NCBI RefSeq assembly: GCF_030655415.1
Contig: NZ_JAURVN010000014.1
Coordinates: forward strand, 682,001-746,000
Length of the DNA stretch: 64,000 bases
Direction of reading: 5' to 3'
Origin: Herminiimonas sp.
GTDB lineage: Bacteria; Pseudomonadota; Gammaproteobacteria; Burkholderiales; Burkholderiaceae
A model generated the notes under the pieces. That model was not told the origin of the DNA and made no database searches. It saw nothing but the letters and a program-made list of their open reading frames with translations. Positions 59,223 through 64,000 of this stretch are shown here, one piece after another. Numbering within the stretch: the first letter of the stretch is position 1; each line of letters opens with the position of its first letter. A program made the position numbers and the translations under genes.

Positions 59223-61349
59223 TTATTCAGCGCGTCCAGAGAAGGACAAGATATCGCCCATCTGCTTATCCGCTTTCAACAGGCTCTTGCGTATGCGCGA
59301 CTGGCTGCGTTCCGTGCGCTTTTGCGCAAAGCGTATCCACTTGGCATGCAGCATTTCCTTCTTATCGCTGAACCTGCTAACCAGACGTCGCAAGACCAGA
59401 GCCGACAAGCCATTGTTGTACGGCACCAGCAACGCATCCTCCAATGACAAGATCGCTTCAACATTGCCAGGATCGCCCTGCCTCGCGCAACGGCCGGCAA
59501 TCTGTCTGTCTATGCGACCAGCCTCATGGCGCTCCGACAAAATGACATGCAAGCCGCCAAGTTCTGCTGCACCTTCACGCAATTTAATATCCGTGCCGCG
59601 TCCCGCCATATTGGTGGCGATGGTGATGCGACCGACGTGGCCAGCGTCGGCCACGATATCGGCTTCTTCACCGTCCTGTTTGGCGTTCAATACTTTGTGT
59701 GCGATGCCGCGTTCTTCCAGCTTTTGGCTCAACAACTCGGAAGAGACTACCGAACGCGTGCCAACCAGAATCGGTGCACCACGTTCATGGTGATGCAAGA
59801 TGCGCTGCAGCACGCACGCCCATTTTTCTTCATCGGTAGCGAATACGCGATCTGGATGTGTCATGCGCAAGCTTGGACGATTGGTAGGTACCTTGACGAC
59901 GCCCAGGCCATAGATGCTGCCAAGTTCAGCCGCAACTTCAGATGCGGTGCCGCTCATGCCGGACAAATGTTGATAACGACGGAAGAAGCGCTGGTAACTG
60001 ATACGCGCCAAAGGTTCGCGACGTGCAGTGACTTCCAGCCCTTCCTTGACTTCGATCAGTTGATGCAAGCCCTGGCCCCACGAGCGATCTGCCATCACGC
60101 GGCCGGTAAATTCATCGATCACCTGGATCTTGCCATCGCGTACCAGATACTGTTCGTCGCGCGAGAACAATAACAAGGCAGTTAGCGCTTGATTGATCAT
60201 CTCTTCGCGGCGCAGAGTAATACTCCATACGCCGCCGAGAGATTTACTCAAATCAATCACACGCTGATGACCTTCTTCCTGCATTTCGATACGCCGTTCG
60301 CCACGCAGAATACGATAGTGCAAACCTTCTACTAATTGATGTGCAAGATCTATCGCTTGCCCCGCGAACAAAGCTTCATCTGGCGATGAAACTTCGGCAG
60401 AAATAATTAACGGTGTACCGGCCTCATCGGCAAGCACACTGTCGGCTTCATCGACAATGGCAAAACTGAGGCCACGTAATAACAAACGGCGTATGCGGGA
60501 TTTGGCTGCATCGCCACCGTAAACTTTTTCCAACTTCAAGTGTAGAGAATCAGACTGCGTGCCCAGCACGATACGGTCGCGCAGATAATCGAAAACCACA
60601 GTCTTGTTGGTGCAATACACTACATCGCAGGCATACGCCAACTGACGTTCTTCGTGGCTCATTTCAGATGTGACCGCTGCGGAAGAAATACCCAACGCGG
60701 CATACACAGGCTGCATCAATACGTGATCGCGTTCGACCAGATAGTCATTAACGGTAATCACGTGTACGGGGCGGCCAGCCAGCGCAGCGGTACAGGCTGG
60801 CAGCGTCGCTGTCAGCGTCTTGCCCTCACCGGTTTCCATCTCGGCGATCATGCCTTGTAACATGACCCAGCCACCGATCAATTGCGAATTGAAATGGCGC
60901 ATGCCGTGGATACGATCGGAGGTTTCGCGCACCAATGCAAACGCATGCGCGACCAGTTCGTCCTTCATGCCTTCGCGACGTAATTTACGCGTCAGCTCGC
61001 GAGCCAGTTCGCGCAAACCTTCCGCATCAAGTTCGCGCAAAGGCGCTTCAAACGGAGCAACCTGATCGACAATTGCATACACTCGTTTCGGTCGTGCGCG
61101 TAATTTGCGGACGATAGTACCGGTCAATGCATTGCCGATGCGATCCAGCAGTTGATCGGCTTCTGGCTCGTCACGCTCTGGATAGACCTGATCAAAACGC
61201 GTCAACTGCGGACGCAACATGAACTCGATGTTAGCTCGCAGTCCATCCTTCAAGCGCTGCATCTTACTTGCTACAGGTTGATCCGGATTCGGCAGATCGC
61301 CGTTCAGTTCAGGATCGAACTCGGGAATGGTTTGTACCTGATTAGACAT
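59223..61349 (-). CDS. Accessory SecA paralogue lacking the C-terminal scaffold/wing region
   Basis: 708 residues, against about 900 for housekeeping SecA. An N-terminal extension of about 70 residues comes first. Walker A is METGEGKT (171-178), DEAD is DEADSVL (300-303), the peptide-binding domain follows (about 310-400), then EFTGRVMADRSWGQGLHQ, and motif VI GRCARQGDPG (619-628). About 80 residues remain, ending in SRIRKSLLKADKQMGDILSF, in the middle of what is the long scaffold helix in E. coli SecA. The two-helix finger, helical wing and C-terminal zinc/SecB tail are absent. GAGGA upstream; overlaps the M50 gene by eight bases. The ATPase parts look intact. Confidence 0.92.
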   Translation of the reverse strand: MSNQVQTIPEFDPELNGDLPNPDQPVASKMQRLKDGLRANIEFMLRPQLTRFDQVYPERDEPEADQLLDRIGNALTGTIVRKLRARPKRVYAIVDQVAPFEAPLRELDAEGLRELARELTRKLRREGMKDELVAHAFALVRETSDRIHGMRHFNSQLIGGWVMLQGMIAEMETGEGKTLTATLPACTAALAGRPVHVITVNDYLVERDHVLMQPVYAALGISSAAVTSEMSHEERQLAYACDVVYCTNKTVVFDYLRDRIVLGTQSDSLHLKLEKVYGGDAAKSRIRRLLLRGLSFAIVDEADSVLADEAGTPLIISAEVSSPDEALFAGQAIDLAHQLVEGLHYRILRGERRIEMQEEGHQRVIDLSKSLGGVWSITLRREEMINQALTALLLFSRDEQYLVRDGKIQVIDEFTGRVMADRSWGQGLHQLIEVKEGLEVTARREPLARISYQRFFRRYQHLSGMSGTASEVAAELGSIYGLGVVKVPTNRPSLRMTHPDRVFATDEEKWACVLQRILHHHERGAPILVGTRSVVSSELLSQKLEERGIAHKVLNAKQDGEEADIVADAGHVGRITIATNMAGRGTDIKLREGAAELGGLHVILSERHEAGRIDRQIAGRCARQGDPGNVEAILSLEDALLVPYNNGLSALVLRRLVSRFSDKKEMLHAKWIRFAQKRTERSQSRIRKSLLKADKQMGDILSFSGRAE

Positions 61350-63492
61350 TGAAGGTCCTCAGGAAAATGCGACGTGCGCCTGAGTACCATTGCAAGCCGA
61401 TAGGCTCAGGCTGATGTTCGAAGCGGACATAAATCCGGCTACCGAGTTTATCCATCTTGACGCCTTTGGGTAGCTGCAAATCAAGCACAAATAGTTTTTG
61501 CAAGGTTTTAGCATCGCCATCGTGTGCGGAAGGATCAAGACCAATCTTGCCGCCGCCCTGAAAACTCAAGGTCATGCTCGGCAATTTATCTGTCGCTGCC
61601 GGCACCTCACGTAACACCTTGGCTTCAATCACGGTTGAAGGTTGATCGACAGCACGCACTTCAACGCTCTGCGATCCCTTACGTACTTTGTCCGCATTCG
61701 CTTGCGGAATCACAACGCGTATTGTCGTCAATCCTTCGTCCATCACATAAGCAAGCAGTTCACCACGCTGAACAAAACGTCCCTGCATGTTCTGTACGTC
61801 AGCCATCACGAAGGTACCCGAACTAGGTGCGCGGACTTCAATTTCAGCCAAGCGTTTTTGCGCCAACTCCATCGCAACCCGCGCGTGCGCCATCTGCTGC
61901 AACAGGATGTCGGCTTGCACGCGATTGCTGGATAAGGCCGCAGTGTATTTTGCTTCGAGGCCAGACAGTTCAGCTTCCAGCACGGTGGAACGCGCAATCA
62001 GTTCAGGATCCTCACATTGAATCAACAGCTCGCCTTTTTTTACTTGTTGCCCCGGTTGCGCGACAACTTTGGTAATGAAGCCGTCAACGTTGGCACGCAC
62101 CTGCGCTTCATCCGGCGCCCACACCACGCCTTCACTACGAGTGAATGACGGCGCAGGTAACCAGAATAAAATCAATGCGGCCAGCAAGACTGTTGATCCA
62201 CTAATGACAAGTGCACGTGTGCGTTGTTGACGTAGCTTAGGACTATTGAATAAGTAGCCTATCTTCTTCGCAATTGGCTGTATCAACATATTAAATACCG
62301 ACCACACCGCCATCAAAATACCGAACAAGAAGAACTTGCTCGCCACCAGTAGCACGATGGTAATCATCATGAACATGCGATAGAAAAAAGACGTGATGCT
62401 ATAGAAGACGAACCAGCGCTCCTCACCTTTAGCTACGACCGGTGACTGCACGTCTTTTACTTCAAACAAGTAATGATTAATCAGGTAGCCAAGATAATCA
62501 TTTGAGCGCTGACCGAGATTCGGAATCTCAAGATAGTCGGACAGGATGTAATAGCCGTCGTAACGCAAAAATGGATTGCCGTTAAACAGCAACGTAGAGA
62601 TACCTGTGATCAAGATGATGTTGTAGGCAATCGCGCGCTCAGTACCCGGCTCCAGATAAACCCACACGATCATCGCAATCGCAGCGATAAACAATTCCGT
62701 CAACATGCCAGCCGCCCCGACCAACATCCGCCATTTCTTATCTTCAAACGCGGAGGCAGCAGATGCATCGACATATGGGATCGGCATCAATAGCAAAAGC
62801 ATGACGCCCATCTCATGCACTTCGCCACCTCGCGCCTTGACAGCGAAGGCGTGACCTAACTCATGCAGAATTTTTACCAATGGAAAAAGTATCCACATCA
62901 GCAAAATATTTTCGACCGAGAACACGCGATCCAGCATGCCGCTGGAAAATGCCTTCCAATGCATTGCGGCCAGGATGATCGCAGTCACCATCGTGACGCA
63001 CCACAGACCTGCGCCAAACCAGCCAAACATCGGTCGCATGAACGGCATCATGCGTTGCAAAATGCGATCGGGATCGAACAAAGGGAAACGTAGCGACATC
63101 GGATTGCCGACGTACTGTTTTACTTTTTGCTTCAGGTGTTTGCCGCGCCGTTCATGCTGCTCGCGGATATCCGGCGGTGCATCACTTTGCAATACGTCGG
63201 CTCTATGCAGATCCGACATCAGCTTGATCATCTCCGGTTGCGATGGCACTTCATCGCCCAGTTGTTCGCAGGCGATATCCCAGATCTGTTGCATCGTGCG
63301 TTCGCCATCCATCAAGCCGATGACGAGATTAGCAACTGGCGTAAAGCGATGGAAGCGACCGCTGATATGATCTTGCAGCACGTACCAGACACCACCGCGA
63401 TAGACGTGTCTGTGAATTTGCGCGTGATTACGCAGGCGCGGTTTGACGTTGGCAACGCGGTACCATGATTCGCTGAATAGTGACTCTGCCAT
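61342..63492 (-). CDS. PqqD-like / M50 zinc protease / HlyD fusion protein
   Basis: 716 residues with three parts. Residues 1-105: a PqqD-like (RiPP recognition element-like) winged-helix domain (HRHVYRGGVWYVLQDHISG, EQLGDEVPSQPEMIKLM). Residues about 155-420: a multi-spanning M50 protease with HELGH (210-214) and the second motif NPFLRYDGYY (Asp312). Residues about 440-716: a membrane helix, then a periplasmic HlyD-like lipoyl/coiled-coil adaptor (VRANVDGFITKVVAQPGQQVKKGELL). Related fusions of a membrane protease and an adaptor occur in peptide export systems. It lies nine bases after the partial adaptor gene and overlaps the SecA paralogue by eight. Confidence 0.88.
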   Translation of the reverse strand: MAESLFSESWYRVANVKPRLRNHAQIHRHVYRGGVWYVLQDHISGRFHRFTPVANLVIGLMDGERTMQQIWDIACEQLGDEVPSQPEMIKLMSDLHRADVLQSDAPPDIREQHERRGKHLKQKVKQYVGNPMSLRFPLFDPDRILQRMMPFMRPMFGWFGAGLWCVTMVTAIILAAMHWKAFSSGMLDRVFSVENILLMWILFPLVKILHELGHAFAVKARGGEVHEMGVMLLLLMPIPYVDASAASAFEDKKWRMLVGAAGMLTELFIAAIAMIVWVYLEPGTERAIAYNIILITGISTLLFNGNPFLRYDGYYILSDYLEIPNLGQRSNDYLGYLINHYLFEVKDVQSPVVAKGEERWFVFYSITSFFYRMFMMITIVLLVASKFFLFGILMAVWSVFNMLIQPIAKKIGYLFNSPKLRQQRTRALVISGSTVLLAALILFWLPAPSFTRSEGVVWAPDEAQVRANVDGFITKVVAQPGQQVKKGELLIQCEDPELIARSTVLEAELSGLEAKYTAALSSNRVQADILLQQMAHARVAMELAQKRLAEIEVRAPSSGTFVMADVQNMQGRFVQRGELLAYVMDEGLTTIRVVIPQANADKVRKGSQSVEVRAVDQPSTVIEAKVLREVPAATDKLPSMTLSFQGGGKIGLDPSAHDGDAKTLQKLFVLDLQLPKGVKMDKLGSRIYVRFEHQPEPIGLQWYSGARRIFLRTFNV

Positions 63493-63501
63493 GAGCTGCG
63501 C

Positions 63502-64000
63502 TTACATCCAGGACCAGAACATCAGGCGCAACCAGTCAAACATTTTGTGCGTCCACTGCCAAATCAATTTGCGATCACCGACATCGATCTTGCCTATGCC
63601 TTCCATGCCGGGACGCAGGCGTTCACTAACTTTTCCTACCGTCGCTTCGACACGGAAGTAACTACGTCCTTCGCGCGAACTGGTGACCGGTGTCATGTGT
63701 GCAATCACTATTGGGAACACTTCACCCGGCAGCGACGTCAGCATCAAGGTACCGGTTTGTCCCTGCTTGACGCCAGTGATATCACTTTCATCGACTTCCA
63801 GAATCACGCGATATTCATTCAGTGGTGCGACTTCAAATAATGTTTGACCACGCTTGACCGCGCTACCCAACGCTTGCGACAAATCGCCGCTGACGACAAT
63901 CCCGGGGAAAGGTGCGGTGATGTTGGCACGTGCCAGTTGCTCGGCCAGCAATTCCATCTGCGCTTTGGCTTGCTGCACTTGCGCCAGGCTGACATTGACC
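63502..64000 (-). CDS. HlyD-type membrane fusion protein, cut by the window edge
   Basis: The frame is open to the right end, so the N-terminal part and start lie outside; 166 codons are visible, the last being the stop. The visible part has the lipoyl half (APFPGIVVSGDLSQALGSAVKRGQTLFEV), a beta-barrel, and a C-terminal hydrophobic WLRLMFWSW. It precedes the M50 fusion gene by nine bases. The operon probably goes on beyond 64000. Confidence 0.85.
   Translation of the reverse strand, partial: VNVSLAQVQQAKAQMELLAEQLARANITAPFPGIVVSGDLSQALGSAVKRGQTLFEVAPLNEYRVILEVDESDITGVKQGQTGTLMLTSLPGEVFPIVIAHMTPVTSSREGRSYFRVEATVGKVSERLRPGMEGIGKIDVGDRKLIWQWTHKMFDWLRLMFWSWM

Noticed and set aside
59223..61349. 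The shortened SecA as the housekeeping SecA
   Set aside because: It lacks the C-terminal third and sits in an accessory operon; the essential secA is expected elsewhere in the chromosome.

Overview
The window is a 64 kb piece of a betaproteobacterial chromosome, most likely from the family Oxalobacteraceae (Herminiimonas/Janthinobacterium-like). This is inferred from the gene content and order (mutS, bamC-dapA, eno-ftsB, a complete isc-hsc cluster, recJ-prfB-lysS, lolC-lolD) and from moderate GC with many GC-ending codons; it was not tested by a database search. There is no rRNA operon, insertion sequence, prophage or CRISPR array. Most of the window is dense housekeeping sequence.

Layout. 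0-7 kb: a type IV pilin-like pseudopilin, mutS with an overlapping gene for an unknown secreted protein, slyD, a JmjC ribosomal oxygenase and a small Ala/Pro-rich lipoprotein. 7-16 kb, mostly minus strand: an MBL hydrolase, bamC, dapA, a methyltransferase, an M50 protease, yciO, htpX, a PHP phosphoesterase, an alpha/beta hydrolase and a small lipoprotein. 16-27 kb: a DUF455 protein, gamma carbonic anhydrase and hslO, then ftsB, eno, pyrG, comEC, a TatD nuclease and lolD-lolC. 27-35 kb, plus strand: an RpfE-like gene with recJ, prfB with its programmed +1 frameshift, lysS and a glycine-zipper protein. 35-41 kb: the whole iron-sulfur assembly locus iscR-S-U-A / hscB-hscA-fdx-iscX, with an IscR-type operator on the promoter and a terminator between iscA and hscB. 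41-50 kb: a TetR regulator with two matching operators, a uracil-DNA-glycosylase-like protein with an altered active site, uvrB, an aromatic aminotransferase, tRNA-Asn, a 43-residue small protein, ompW with a perfect FNR box, cfa and two small unknown genes. 50.9-54.6 kb: a membrane GGDEF-EAL protein and thiD.

The most unusual region is 54.67 kb to the right edge. It is a tightly packed minus-strand operon of at least eight genes, cut by the window end. In transcription order it encodes a membrane-fusion (HlyD-type) protein, a PqqD-like/M50 protease/HlyD fusion, a shortened SecA paralogue, a second exported HlyD-type protein, a P-loop kinase-like protein, an O-methyltransferase-like protein, an unknown 297-residue protein and a radical SAM enzyme with extra C-terminal cysteines. 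A peptide-recognition-like domain, modifying enzymes, a membrane protease, adaptor proteins and a private SecA motor together suggest a system that makes and exports a modified peptide or small protein. No precursor peptide is visible inside the window. The function is inference; the gene content and the SecA truncation can be read from the sequence.

Several regulatory elements can be read directly: paired operators upstream of the TetR gene exactly 105 bp apart, a class II-like FNR site at ompW, an orphan terminator upstream of the RpfE-like gene, palindromes in the leader of the small lipoprotein gene, and stem-loops in the leaders of cfa and the aminotransferase gene.
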